Origin: Clostridia bacterium
GTDB taxonomy: Bacteria > Bacillota > Clostridia > Christensenellales > CAG-138
Assembly (NCBI GenBank): GCA_017539215.1
Contig: JAFYHI010000063.1
Coordinates: 1-42,908 of the forward strand
Length of the DNA stretch: 42,908 nt
Direction of reading: 5' to 3'
This document shows positions 1-8,368 of this stretch, one piece after another. Position numbers and translations under genes: made by a program. Position 1 is the first letter of the stretch, and each line of letters begins with the position of its first letter. The notes beneath the pieces are model-generated. The model was given only the letters and a program-made list of their open reading frames with translations, had not been told where the DNA came from and ran no database searches.

Positions 1-1
1 T

Positions 2-877
2 AACGGCCTTACCGTAAAGAATCATCTGCTGCCTTATATCGGCGGAATGAAGGTGCGTGATCTGAGACAGATCCATTTGCAGTCGATCATCAGCAATCTT
101 GCGAAAAACGATTATTCCACGCATACCATGAGGGATATAAAGCAGATCGCCGCAAGGATCATGAAGGTCGCCGTTGATTCCGACCTCATTATGAAAAACC
201 CCTTCTCCGGCGTCACCATCCCGAATAAGGAGGCAAATGCACGGCAGCCATTGTCTCCGGAGCAGATCAAGCTTGTGACGGATAATTGGAGAGGTCACAG
301 GATGGGCCTTCCGGTGATGATAATGCTGTATGCCGGCCTTAGGAGGGGAGAGATGCTTGCTCTGCAGTGGGAAGACGTCGATATAGACAAAAAGCTGATC
401 CATGTAACGAAGTCTCTTTGCTTCTTAAAAAACACCTCCACAATAAAAGCGCCGAAGACAAAGGCTGGAACGAGGTGTGTCCCGATCCCGAACGTACTGC
501 TTGCTCCCCTCATCGAAACAAAGAAAACAAGCGGAACAATATGCCCCTCTGTCGAGGGAGACCTCATGACCTATACCGCATATAAGCGGGCATGGGATTC
601 CTACATGAACTACCTGAACGTATGCGCGGGTGGATTCATAAGCGACTGCAAGCAGCGGCCGCGGATACAGAAGATGGAGCCGTTCACCGCGCATATGCTG
701 CGCCACACATATGCAACCATGCTGTTCGACGCGAACGTCGATGTGAAATCCGCTCAGAAGTTCCTGGGGCACTCCAGCGTAGAGGTCACGCTGAGCATTT
801 ATACCCACCTGACTCAGTTTAAAGAGGACGCGGCAATAGAGGCGCTGAATGAGCATTTAGATAGTACCTGCATGTAA
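2..877 (+). CDS. Tyrosine recombinase / phage-type integrase, 5' end outside the window
   Basis: Site-specific recombinase that would integrate and excise the element ending at 7198. The reading frame is open from base 2, and residues before the first visible Met (47) read like a SAM-like DNA-binding domain, so the true start lies upstream. The catalytic domain shows the family residues in order: Arg in GLRRGEMLALQWEDVD, the HMLRHTYATM box (HxxR), a downstream GHSS and the nucleophile Tyr in SIYTHL. The C-terminus looks complete. It converges on the minus-strand gene at 985, with a shared hairpin between them. Its base composition is mixed and less GC-rich than the host genes. Family assignment is secure; pairing with the tRNA-Arg attachment site at 7154-7198 is inferred. 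Confidence 0.93.
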   Translation, partial: NGLTVKNHLLPYIGGMKVRDLRQIHLQSIISNLAKNDYSTHTMRDIKQIAARIMKVAVDSDLIMKNPFSGVTIPNKEANARQPLSPEQIKLVTDNWRGHRMGLPVMIMLYAGLRRGEMLALQWEDVDIDKKLIHVTKSLCFLKNTSTIKAPKTKAGTRCVPIPNVLLAPLIETKKTSGTICPSVEGDLMTYTAYKRAWDSYMNYLNVCAGGFISDCKQRPRIQKMEPFTAHMLRHTYATMLFDANVDVKSAQKFLGHSSVEVTLSIYTHLTQFKEDAAIEALNEHLDSTCM

Positions 878-882
878 ACACT

Positions 883-927
883 AAAAAATGGGCTCCGTTC
901 GTATACACATACGGGGCCCTTAGTTTT
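883..927. terminator. Probable bidirectional terminator between integrase and zinc-ribbon gene
   Basis: An 8-bp stem pairs 890-897 (GGGCTCCG) with 912-919 (CGGGGCCC, one G-T pair). It is preceded by an A tract and followed by a T-rich run, so it could stop transcription of both convergent genes. Confidence 0.6.
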
Positions 928-984
928 GAAGTGCAATAAGCATTTCCATCAAGGCAAACAGCACCTCTTGTGCCATACAAATCA

Positions 985-1983
985 TTATTCAATCGTTGCT
1001 TTGATCCTTTTTGCCAGCTTTTCAGCAAGCTCTGTTTCATTATCCCAAAGAACCGTATTGACCTGTTTGACGTCAAAGTGTCCATCAGTTCCAAACTGTT
1101 CGCTTTTGCAGACATGAATAACATCTTTTCCTAAGCCCAAAGCATATCCGGCTTCATAGTATGCTCCGTTGTTGTGCCCGGTTAATTCGGCTATAACGAA
1201 TCTTGCTTGTCGAATCTCATATAGCATTTCCGGAACTATCTGATGATTATGCTCTATTTCGTCCATGATTCTCGGCTCATATCCACAGCCAATAATAGCC
1301 TTTTTTATTGCTGCTCTTACTGGATCCATCTCGGGTTTGAACGACATAGCTACAAATACTTGTTTTTGCATCAAACGTGAGTTATCTTTCTGTAACTCGT
1401 CAACGCGCTGCCATCCTTTAGGAGCAAGTCGGCAAGTCATGCGCCCATCTGAAGAAAACGCTACATTGCTGATCAACTCGTTCTTTGTCATATAGTCTTT
1501 TAGAAAATCTACCTGACTATAGATGACCTTATGATCCAGTAAACTGCGGTTATCCGCTCTATATCTTTCAATAAAGAAGCAGGCCATTTTCTCCTCATTG
1601 GTCAGTTCAATAGTAGCACCCAATACATTTGTTCTTTGCGCCAGTACAAGCAAAATCCTGGTGATTTTATCGTTGAACGTCCTTGGGTACCAATTGTCAA
1701 CTTCGTTTTGTGAAACGAATCGCAAATGAGCATCAGCATATTCGTTGTACTCTTCTTCGTCGCCAAAGAAAAATCCTGCTATTGGTCTATTATTCTTATC
1801 TGTTTTGTTATAAAACAGGAAAGAAGCTATCCTATCCCTACGGGAATACAGTCTGTTGTTTGATTCCAAACTTGAGGTATAAACAAACCTCCCGCAATTT
1901 GGACAATTCACTATTGTCGAACCACCTAGTACATCGGCCGCCTCAGATTGTTCACTATTACAAAAGAAACACTTCCTATTCAA
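985..1983 (-). CDS. Zinc-ribbon protein with C-terminal TIR/deoxyribosyltransferase-like domain
   Basis: A 332-residue protein starting at TTG with AAGGAGG seven bases upstream. The N-terminus has a four-cysteine zinc-ribbon pattern (C5, C8, C27, C30). From about residue 207 the C-terminal domain starts with a VFVAMSF strand and carries the motif GAYYEAGYALGLGK, in which the Glu (about 277) is the expected catalytic residue of nucleoside 2-deoxyribosyltransferase/TIR-like folds. Such domains cleave nucleotides or NAD in several antiphage systems. The middle (about 60-200) is not recognised. It lies in the integrated element between the integrase and the ATP-binding gene. A nucleotide-cleaving effector role is inferred from fold and context. 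Confidence 0.75.
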   Translation of the reverse strand: MNRKCFFCNSEQSEAADVLGGSTIVNCPNCGRFVYTSSLESNNRLYSRRDRIASFLFYNKTDKNNRPIAGFFFGDEEEYNEYADAHLRFVSQNEVDNWYPRTFNDKITRILLVLAQRTNVLGATIELTNEEKMACFFIERYRADNRSLLDHKVIYSQVDFLKDYMTKNELISNVAFSSDGRMTCRLAPKGWQRVDELQKDNSRLMQKQVFVAMSFKPEMDPVRAAIKKAIIGCGYEPRIMDEIEHNHQIVPEMLYEIRQARFVIAELTGHNNGAYYEAGYALGLGKDVIHVCKSEQFGTDGHFDVKQVNTVLWDNETELAEKLAKRIKATIE

Positions 1984-2220
1984 AATGATCCCTCCTTGCC
2001 ATATAGCATGCAGTTTGGTTTATAGTCAGTATTTGTGCAGCATTGGGCTCAATTTGGAGTTAACCAATTCTGTTATCTGTTGCCTTTTTCAACCGTGCAA
2101 GTAAATTTGTTCACAGAACTCCGAAATCCATACTATATCTAGATACACGCACGAACAAATAAACAAGATCTTGTGTGCCAAGCAAACATTCTTTAGCTTT
2201 TGCAAATGACTGCAACTAAA
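1984..2220. other. Intergenic region between two defence-type genes
   Basis: This 237-bp AT-rich stretch holds the ribosome binding site of the zinc-ribbon gene next to 1984. I see no convincing ORF and no promoter with good spacing, so whether the downstream gene is co-transcribed with the RT operon is open. Confidence 0.4.
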
Positions 2221-3678
2221 TTAGTGTTTGGCCCAATATGGAATGTATTCTCGGTTCTTCATCCCTGTCCCTTCAAGCGCAAGAATCAAACCTTCATCAC
2301 ACGCAGCTTTGAAGACTCTAGAAACTACATACATCTTTGATTCCGGAAGCTGAAACCGCATCCTTAGCGATGAGTTGTTTGATGCTTTGCCGGCAACATA
2401 GTTAAGACAAACATGTGCATAACATGCATTGATCCGTTCTTCCTTAGTAAAAGAATCAAAGCCCGATTTAAAATACAAGCTTACTTTTGCCCAATCTCCA
2501 TATGAAAGAATTGTTGGAGCAGGCAGATTCTTTTCTTCCACATATTTAATAACCTTATCGTACCCACTTCCGCGTTCTTCACAAATACCAAGTTTACGCA
2601 TAGCCGTTGCCAATGCTTCATTTCTAGAAACCGGGGGATGGTCGATAAATCGGTCATACTTTATTAACGGCTCACCAGGGTTAGTTATCTCTAATCTATC
2701 GGCAAATATTGATACTATAGGTGCTCCGTTTGCATTTAAGTCTTGATGTATCAAAGCATTAGCAACAAGTTCTCTAATAACATAATCAGGATAATAGCTT
2801 TCTTCTTTCCGAATAGCCCCCTCTATTTTGCCGACAGTTGGAATTAAAGCGGTAATGTACTGTATTAACCCCTCGAATCCTACAATATAACCTTTGCCGC
2901 CCACCTGCTCTCTTGCTTCCGATGATACATCCTTTCCCATATATCGGATTACTCTTACCGCTTTATGTGTTATTGTTGGGAAGAAGCTAAGCCTCTTTGC
3001 TAATAAAAGCGCTCCTAAGTTAGTTATTACATATTTCCCGGTATTCTTTTCTTCTATAAAGCGAAGCTCTATAAGGGTTGAAATTGGGTGCGCCGTTTTT
3101 TGCCGGCTACCATCGGGAAGGAGTTTTGCCAGCTTGTAGCAATCCAATAGATTCATTACATCCTCTGCCGAAACATTATTCATCGCAGGCTGCATTTCAA
3201 AAGAATTGCTATTGCGTAGTTTTACCCATAGTTCCTGAGCTTCTCTCTGGGCCTCTGCTAGCTTAACCGGTTTATATGATTCATCCAAAATGTACTCAGT
3301 GCCATTAAACTGTGCGGAAGTGCCAAATGCGCTCTGAGCCTCAATGACTACAAGGTCAAAGTCTTCATATTTTGCTTCAAACAAAGAGTACTTTAGCTTT
3401 AGGGATAGCATCTTCTCTGCCTCGGCAAAGAATGACGAGTTTAATTCAGTACTCTTTACAGGCACTCCATTTTTATCCATACCCATTATGGCATAGGCAT
3501 AAGGAATGCCAACGTATGCAGCATAATTGGAAAGTGCACAAATTAGAGTGCCTAACTCATCAATAGATTCTACGCTTTCTGTAGTAATCGTATTGACTAT
3601 AAAACCTTCCCGTTGTGCATCATTTTGGGTCTTATACAGTCGAACTATTTGATTGCCATAATCAGAATTGTTATCCAC
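2221..3678 (-). CDS. AlbA/Schlafen-type ATP-binding protein with winged-helix C-terminus
   Basis: A 485-residue protein starting at GTG with AAAGGAG seven bases upstream. The N-terminal ~120 residues resemble the AlbA_2 (Schlafen-like, formerly AAA_4) domain, with an ALSNYAAYVG segment and a following Asp-Lys-Asn-Gly turn. Residues about 290-370 form the associated HATPase_c_4-like domain: RELVANALIHQD, DRLEITNPGEPL and then the typical RNEALATAMRKLG / EERGSG run. A winged-helix tail follows. Family members are annotated as transcriptional regulators or ATP-binding proteins and are common in defence islands. It starts 14 bases after the RT-nitrilase stop, so the two genes almost surely share an mRNA. 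Its role with the RT is unknown. Confidence 0.85.
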   Translation of the reverse strand: MDNNSDYGNQIVRLYKTQNDAQREGFIVNTITTESVESIDELGTLICALSNYAAYVGIPYAYAIMGMDKNGVPVKSTELNSSFFAEAEKMLSLKLKYSLFEAKYEDFDLVVIEAQSAFGTSAQFNGTEYILDESYKPVKLAEAQREAQELWVKLRNSNSFEMQPAMNNVSAEDVMNLLDCYKLAKLLPDGSRQKTAHPISTLIELRFIEEKNTGKYVITNLGALLLAKRLSFFPTITHKAVRVIRYMGKDVSSEAREQVGGKGYIVGFEGLIQYITALIPTVGKIEGAIRKEESYYPDYVIRELVANALIHQDLNANGAPIVSIFADRLEITNPGEPLIKYDRFIDHPPVSRNEALATAMRKLGICEERGSGYDKVIKYVEEKNLPAPTILSYGDWAKVSLYFKSGFDSFTKEERINACYAHVCLNYVAGKASNNSSLRMRFQLPESKMYVVSRVFKAACDEGLILALEGTGMKNREYIPYWAKH

Positions 3679-3692
3679 ACCGAATCTCCTTT

Positions 3693-6600
3693 CTAATCAT
3701 AAAACCCTGCAGGAGGATCTTTTATGTATGAATCGTCTTCTTTGTTGTTTTCGATTCTCCTATTTCTCCTTGCTTCTGCAATCTTCTTTTTTTGTCTCTC
3801 CGGAAACTCATCTCGACTCTGTTGCAGTTGTCTAATACGAATCGTCCCCACAAGAAGGATATCATTTTCTCCACCTTTCACTTTTACTATATCTTTATAA
3901 TTCGTCTTGTAAGGTGCTGCAATTCGCGAATCGCCATACTTTGATGTATTTGCCTGAACAACAAAACAGTGCAAATCCCTGGATGTTGATTCAACAATGC
4001 TTGAAAAATAAGTCGTATCTCTATTAAGCTCCGGGACAAACAGGATGTCCACTTTCTTGCGGAGGCAATACCGATACGCAATATTTGTCAATTCATAACA
4101 AACCAAATCGCTGTACTTTATGCCACCCCAATCGATTAAATGAATCGAGGGTGTTTTCGGATTCTCAGACATAAAACCGTGTTCTGCCAGTTTGATCTCC
4201 TCAAAAGGAGCATAATTGTTCTTTTCGCGGAACAATGGTAGCGCAAGATTAAAACTTCCTTGGTTAAACGGCTGAATAACCGTCACGTAATTATATGCGC
4301 GATCACTATCTGTAATGTAACGCAAACCGCTTACAATAGCAATTGAGTTTTTCCTAGCAAATGTGAAAACTTCTTCAAACCATTGGATTGGAAGATAGTA
4401 TTCTGGGAAAACTACCATGTTTGCATTCCATTTTTTAGCCTCATTCAGCAAATGATATAGTCTTTGCTTCTCCCCTTGGGTTAGCTTACTATTAGGATTA
4501 TCGAGTGCACATGCAACATCATTCTTTTCATCGAGCTGAATGCTAGCTATGGCTATCTTGATTGAATCCGAAAAAAGTTCATTATTATAGAGCCTAACAA
4601 TAATATGCTCCAACTTAATTGAGGAGCTGTCATCTGTCGGTGCCTCCAAGCTTGGCATTGATATTTTAGTCTCATTGATTTTTACATATATTTGAGAAAT
4701 TTCACTTATTCTACCACAATTGGGGTTTCCGCCATTAGAAAATCCGGAAATGAATCCCAAGAGACACAGCTCATCAAAATGGATGAATCTTGGCGAAAAC
4801 TCAAGCTTCCAATTGTCTAAAGATAATAATCCATTCGTATTTTTAGGAAGATTTCGTAAGCTTGATAAATCAGCATCTGGGAATGATAAATCTCTGAGCT
4901 CGTTGCTACGTAGATAGCTTATAAGCGGAAACGCAGAATAGTGATTGTTAAACATATTTGCGTTTCTGATATCCCAAGCATTCTTCATAATTTCATCCAA
5001 TTCGTACTCGTCAATCTCTCCACTCAATTGCAATTTTGCTTTTACTTGATCAATTATAAAAGGAGCAACGGCGATGGCTGCAGCAACATGGAGCTGCTCT
5101 ATTAATGCCTCTTTTATGCTCTCAATAATGTAGTCTGTTTTTAGCGAATCAACGTTGTCTATCGTTTTACTATGTAATGCCCCTATTGCTTCTTTTATCT
5201 GTACGAAAAACCTTTCAAAACAGTCAATTTTCTTATTTATTAACGCTAAGGATAAGATACTTATCCAGGCACTGCGATACTCAATACCTTGGTTTGCTCT
5301 ATAAAACCTCAGGATCTGCTCTAACTGTTCTGAAATGAAGCGACTGTGTTCAGCAGCATCCGTATCTATATTTTTACACGTCTTAATTAAAGTATTAATA
5401 AATACGGATGCTTCATAATTGTTGCTTGAAAACAAGACGCTTCGAACTTTAAGCGCTCCCTTCTGTTCCCCCAAAGAATATGCTGCATCTGAAAAAGAAA
5501 GCTTTGACAGTTCAATTTCAGGCATAAGTGTGCCGTCTGTCATGCTCGGATGAATCTTGTTGAACTTGCATAACAAGTTGACTAATGCATCTGGCTCGTT
5601 ATGATCAAGAACAATGCACCTTATTTTATCTTTTTGAAGTACTAAATTGTTTGTGTATGCCTTTCCGGAAACAATATAGTATTCTCCTTTGTTAGTTTTT
5701 TTCTCGACTAATATCCCTTTGTTTACTAGAGTGTTGTGTATTATGTCCCTAATCGTCATACCTTTTAGGGCAGGTCTATCAATCACGAGAAGGATGTCAT
5801 CAACATATCTACCATAGTAAACCGGTGACATTCTGGTTTGAATGGAGTCATCGAATGCATATAAGTACAAGTTTGCTAACAGCATACTGCTATGCAAACC
5901 TATCGGTAATGCACATTCGCCTTTAGTGCAATCGGCAGGAATATTTGAATGGTATTTTTTTAATTCTTCTGTGTATTCCAAATACAAATGTTGTATTATT
6001 GCCGTTAATTTACTAATCTTAGATAGCCTTTTGTCATTATTCAGATAATCTTGTAAACGCTCAAATTTGAATATTACCGAATAATAATAGCTCTTTATAT
6101 CGAGGGATATAAGAATACTATCCTGTTTTTTGTCATTCCTCTCTTTGAGCATTCGGAAAGCTGAATCTCGCCACGATGAATACTGCTTAAAGTATGGAAT
6201 AAACAGCCTGTTTGATGAAAAGTCTATTCCCTCATATAAGTCCTCGCAATCATTGTATAACTGCGATACTCTTGGTTTGTTTGCATAAGCAGCACTAGAT
6301 ATAGCTTCTCCTTGATATGCAATTTTACCAATCATTAACATCCATATGGTATCCAGTATTAGCAACTCTACTGGTGCACTAATATAGAAGTTAACCTGCT
6401 TAATCGGTTTCATCGAAGGAACTGCGTTTGAAATCAGCTTCCCATTGTCGAAATCTTCTTCATCAATAAAGGACTTGGGGACAGGAACAAGTCGAACCTG
6501 ACGAAGCTTGGAAGCCAAATATCCCCAATCGAGAGTATCATTCATTGTATACATGAAGGATGCTAATTCATCAACACTTTTATTCATTAATGATTGGTTT

Positions 6601-6722
6601 GATTCCCAACTGGCGAGTTTGACCTTGTTATATAGGATTGTTTTGTCATAATAATAGTATGATTTTAGTTTTTTATATGCGCCAAGGATCATTTTCCTAT
6701 TGTTTTCAATATCGTCAAACAA
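3693..6722 (-). CDS. Reverse transcriptase fused to nitrilase (UG1 / DRT type 1 antiphage protein)
   Basis: A 1009-residue two-enzyme fusion. The N-terminal half is a reverse transcriptase of the bacterial 'unknown group' type. Motif A is ISLDIKSYYYS with Asp about 208, motif B is LPIGLHSSMLLANLYL, and motif C is YVDD at about 306-309. A helical region (about 420-640) follows. The C-terminus is a nitrilase-fold amidohydrolase with the full triad: Glu in VVFPEYY (about 774), Lys in FREKNN (about 834) and Cys in LVCYEL (about 875). This architecture defines DRT type 1, shown in earlier work to protect against phages. The TTG at 6722 is preferred to the GTG at 6740, because the Shine-Dalgarno AGAGGAGG lies between them. 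The gene is AT-rich relative to the host and leads an operon with the ATP-binding gene. Confidence 0.93.
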   Translation of the reverse strand: MFDDIENNRKMILGAYKKLKSYYYYDKTILYNKVKLASWESNQSLMNKSVDELASFMYTMNDTLDWGYLASKLRQVRLVPVPKSFIDEEDFDNGKLISNAVPSMKPIKQVNFYISAPVELLILDTIWMLMIGKIAYQGEAISSAAYANKPRVSQLYNDCEDLYEGIDFSSNRLFIPYFKQYSSWRDSAFRMLKERNDKKQDSILISLDIKSYYYSVIFKFERLQDYLNNDKRLSKISKLTAIIQHLYLEYTEELKKYHSNIPADCTKGECALPIGLHSSMLLANLYLYAFDDSIQTRMSPVYYGRYVDDILLVIDRPALKGMTIRDIIHNTLVNKGILVEKKTNKGEYYIVSGKAYTNNLVLQKDKIRCIVLDHNEPDALVNLLCKFNKIHPSMTDGTLMPEIELSKLSFSDAAYSLGEQKGALKVRSVLFSSNNYEASVFINTLIKTCKNIDTDAAEHSRFISEQLEQILRFYRANQGIEYRSAWISILSLALINKKIDCFERFFVQIKEAIGALHSKTIDNVDSLKTDYIIESIKEALIEQLHVAAAIAVAPFIIDQVKAKLQLSGEIDEYELDEIMKNAWDIRNANMFNNHYSAFPLISYLRSNELRDLSFPDADLSSLRNLPKNTNGLLSLDNWKLEFSPRFIHFDELCLLGFISGFSNGGNPNCGRISEISQIYVKINETKISMPSLEAPTDDSSSIKLEHIIVRLYNNELFSDSIKIAIASIQLDEKNDVACALDNPNSKLTQGEKQRLYHLLNEAKKWNANMVVFPEYYLPIQWFEEVFTFARKNSIAIVSGLRYITDSDRAYNYVTVIQPFNQGSFNLALPLFREKNNYAPFEEIKLAEHGFMSENPKTPSIHLIDWGGIKYSDLVCYELTNIAYRYCLRKKVDILFVPELNRDTTYFSSIVESTSRDLHCFVVQANTSKYGDSRIAAPYKTNYKDIVKVKGGENDILLVGTIRIRQLQQSRDEFPERQKKKIAEARRNRRIENNKEDDSYIKDPPAGFYD

Positions 6723-6728
6723 GAAAGA

Positions 6729-6737
6729 TCCTCCTCT
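6729..6737 (-). promoter_or_regulatory. Shine-Dalgarno that fixes the RT-nitrilase start at TTG
   Basis: On the minus strand AGAGGAGGA lies directly after the in-frame GTG at 6740 and about seven bases before the TTG at 6722, so translation should begin at TTG. Confidence 0.75.
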
Positions 6738-6788
6738 CACTGTCAGCAGAACAAGCGTTTTACTTGCAAGCCAGATTTTTTCGTGTTC

Positions 6789-6817
6789 ATTATAGCACTG
6801 TTTCTTGCTCGTGACAA
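6789..6817 (-). promoter_or_regulatory. Promoter of the RT-nitrilase operon
   Basis: The minus strand shows TTGTCA (6812-6817), a 17-bp spacer and TATAAT (6789-6794), a near-consensus SigA promoter. Transcription would start around 6782, giving a leader of about 60 bases. Confidence 0.85.
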
Positions 6818-6837
6818 GTAGTGCACACTATAGATAT

Positions 6838-6868
6838 GCAAGTATTTATTCAGTACAAGCAAGTATTT
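6838..6868. repeat. Two 10-bp direct repeats upstream of the RT promoter
   Basis: GCAAGTATTT occurs at 6838-6847 and again at 6859-6868, 21 bp apart (two helical turns), just upstream of the -35 box. A related CAAGTA lies inside the -35 area at 6815-6820. They could bind a regulator, but this rests on pattern only. Confidence 0.4.
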
Positions 6869-7153
6869 TGCACGACATTTACTATGTAATAAGGATTGAG
6901 GAACCGTATATTGCTTCAAAAACAGGATGTGCTGTAGAAACATGTAATTACAAGACAAACTGCTCCTAGCCTAGGCACTTTATCATATGCCAGAATGCCA
7001 AAAAGCGGAAAGCAAAACCACAGATTTCCAACACACTTATCTGCTGAGACGGAAAGAAACCGCACATAATGAACGAAACGAGGGGCTGAAAAGTGTTGCG
7101 CCGAATTGAAAAATCCTTGATTTTATTAAGTTTTTTGTTTCTCGTTTCTATTG
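6869..7153. other. AT-rich noncoding end of the integrated element
   Basis: No ORF with a good ribosome binding site is visible. The stretch ends in a T-rich run (about 7126-7142) just before the tRNA fragment. A noncoding RNA partner for the RT could lie here, but I see no clear promoter or fold that shows one. Confidence 0.35.
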
Positions 7154-7198
7154 CTACGGACCAGAAGGTCGGGGGTTCGAATCCCTCAGGGCGCGCCA
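7154..7198 (+). repeat. 3' half of tRNA-Arg(ACG): attachment site at the right end of the element
   Basis: Reading along the plus strand: anticodon loop CTACGGA, 3' anticodon stem CCAGA, variable loop AGGTC, T arm GGGGG-TTCGAAT-CCCTC, acceptor strand AGGGCGC, discriminator G and encoded CCA. The 5' half (acceptor, D arm, 5' anticodon stem) is missing and replaced by AT-rich element sequence. The intact tRNA should therefore stand beyond the left edge, and this is the duplicated core left by integration. The ACG anticodon is read from the loop position and from its likeness to Bacillus tRNA-Arg(ACG). Confidence 0.85.
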
Positions 7199-7355
7199 AA
7201 CAGAGAAGGAACGGCTCCGATTAACTCACTATGAAGAGGTGTCACAAACCTTCAAGGATGCGGCAGAGGCAGGCGTTGAGTTTTGGGAAATCCAGATGGA
7301 TTTCAGACCGGAAGGAGTAACTCTTTACAGCGTTACGAGAAGTTCAGACTTATAA
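7199..7355 (+). pseudogene. Short coding-like remnant next to the attachment site
   Basis: One frame stays open from the tRNA fragment to a TAA at 7353-7355 and has amino-acid-like composition (for example FKDAAEAGVEFWEIQMDF), but no start codon or ribosome binding site is visible. It may be the tail of a gene broken by earlier insertions at this tRNA. I do not recognise the family. Confidence 0.3.
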
Positions 7356-7532
7356 ATTCCTTTTTATCGAGCACACACAACCGAATACACATTCATTGCA
7401 GGCACTGCTTCGACGGTGCTATTTCAATGTAAAAACTATCGGGAAGGAGAGCAGCTCATCCGGCAGTTTCCGTTTATATCCGTGTTCCGTCGGGAAAAAA
7501 GCACGCCGGCCCCCGTTGAACGCGAAGAGTTC
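7356..7532. other. Intergenic, nothing recognised
   Basis: This is the transition from AT-rich to GC-rich sequence. No promoter, terminator or ORF that I can support. Confidence 0.3.
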
Positions 7533-8336
7533 TCATTTGGATCCCGTACGAACCGACACGCCGCGGTTTTTGAAAAGGGCGGCTATTGCCCAGACGAGCG
7601 TGAACGCCGCGAAATACAGCGCCAGCATCAGTACGGGGTTGAGGTACGCCATGCCGCGCCCGGCAAGGGAGGATGCGACGCCCTCAAAGAAAGGCACGCC
7701 GCCGAGCTCGCGGTAAAGCATAAAGTCGAACCCGTAAATAAAGTCGATGGGTATGACTATTGCGGAAGCCGCAAGGTGGAATGCGAACCCGCTTAAAACG
7801 AGCGAAAAACGCACGGGCGGGCGGTGCGACGCAAGCACGAGCACCCCCATGAACACCATGAGGAAGTGCCAGAGCATTGAATACAGCGCGCCGAACGAAA
7901 AGAACGGGTAATACTTGAGCGCGCGCAGGAACAGCATATTTGCAATACCGCCCACAACGCCGCCGGTGGCGATCCAGCATTCCGCCGCGCGCCTGACGCG
8001 CCCCTTTGAAAAGCCCGCGAGAATGCCCGCGGGCATTATGAACGAGCAGGCGTCAAACGGCAGCAGCCAGGTGTTGAACGCGCCGGAAAGCGTAATATCG
8101 TAATACGACTCCCACGCGGTCTTGCCGATATAAAAGAGCGTCAGGAATACGCCCAGCCAGCCGAGCGTCCTTCTGACCCTTTGCTCGGGTGCGCGGCGAA
8201 ACGCGAAAATAAGCAAAACGAGCAGTACTGCCGAGACCCCGAGGTAGACATACTGCGCGGGGCCGCCGTAATCCTGCCCGCTGTAACCGGGAATATTGTA
8301 CTTGTAATCGAAAAAGCCGTAGTCGCCTGTGAACAA
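7533..8336 (-). CDS. YwaF/TMEM164-like integral membrane protein
   Basis: A 267-residue polytopic protein with about seven hydrophobic segments (around residues 27-47, 57-75, 90-107, 120-140, 145-168, 175-200 and 232-255). The segment WLLPFDACSFIMPAG matches the conserved acidic/Cys motif of the YwaF (TIGR02206) family, whose bacterial function is not established. Translation starts at TTG, supported by AAGGAGG about seven bases upstream. It lies 100 bases after the kinase-like gene on the same strand, so the two are probably co-transcribed from the promoter at 9088-9116. Family call is moderate; function unknown. Confidence 0.65.
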   Translation of the reverse strand: MFTGDYGFFDYKYNIPGYSGQDYGGPAQYVYLGVSAVLLVLLIFAFRRAPEQRVRRTLGWLGVFLTLFYIGKTAWESYYDITLSGAFNTWLLPFDACSFIMPAGILAGFSKGRVRRAAECWIATGGVVGGIANMLFLRALKYYPFFSFGALYSMLWHFLMVFMGVLVLASHRPPVRFSLVLSGFAFHLAASAIVIPIDFIYGFDFMLYRELGGVPFFEGVASSLAGRGMAYLNPVLMLALYFAAFTLVWAIAALFKNRGVSVRTGSK

Positions 8337-8368
8337 AACGGGCCTCCTTGCTTCGCCCAGCGGGCGTG

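Noticed and set aside
6720-6740. GTG at 6740 as the RT-nitrilase start
   Set aside because: The Shine-Dalgarno lies downstream of it, so the TTG at 6722 fits better.
6743-6958. 71-residue minus-strand ORF overlapping the RT promoter
   Set aside because: No ribosome binding site, and it covers the promoter and repeats of the RT operon.
6966-7199. Minus-strand ORF beginning MARPEGFEPPTF
   Set aside because: This start is the well-known translation of a tRNA's antisense strand. It reads across the tRNA-Arg fragment and is not a gene.
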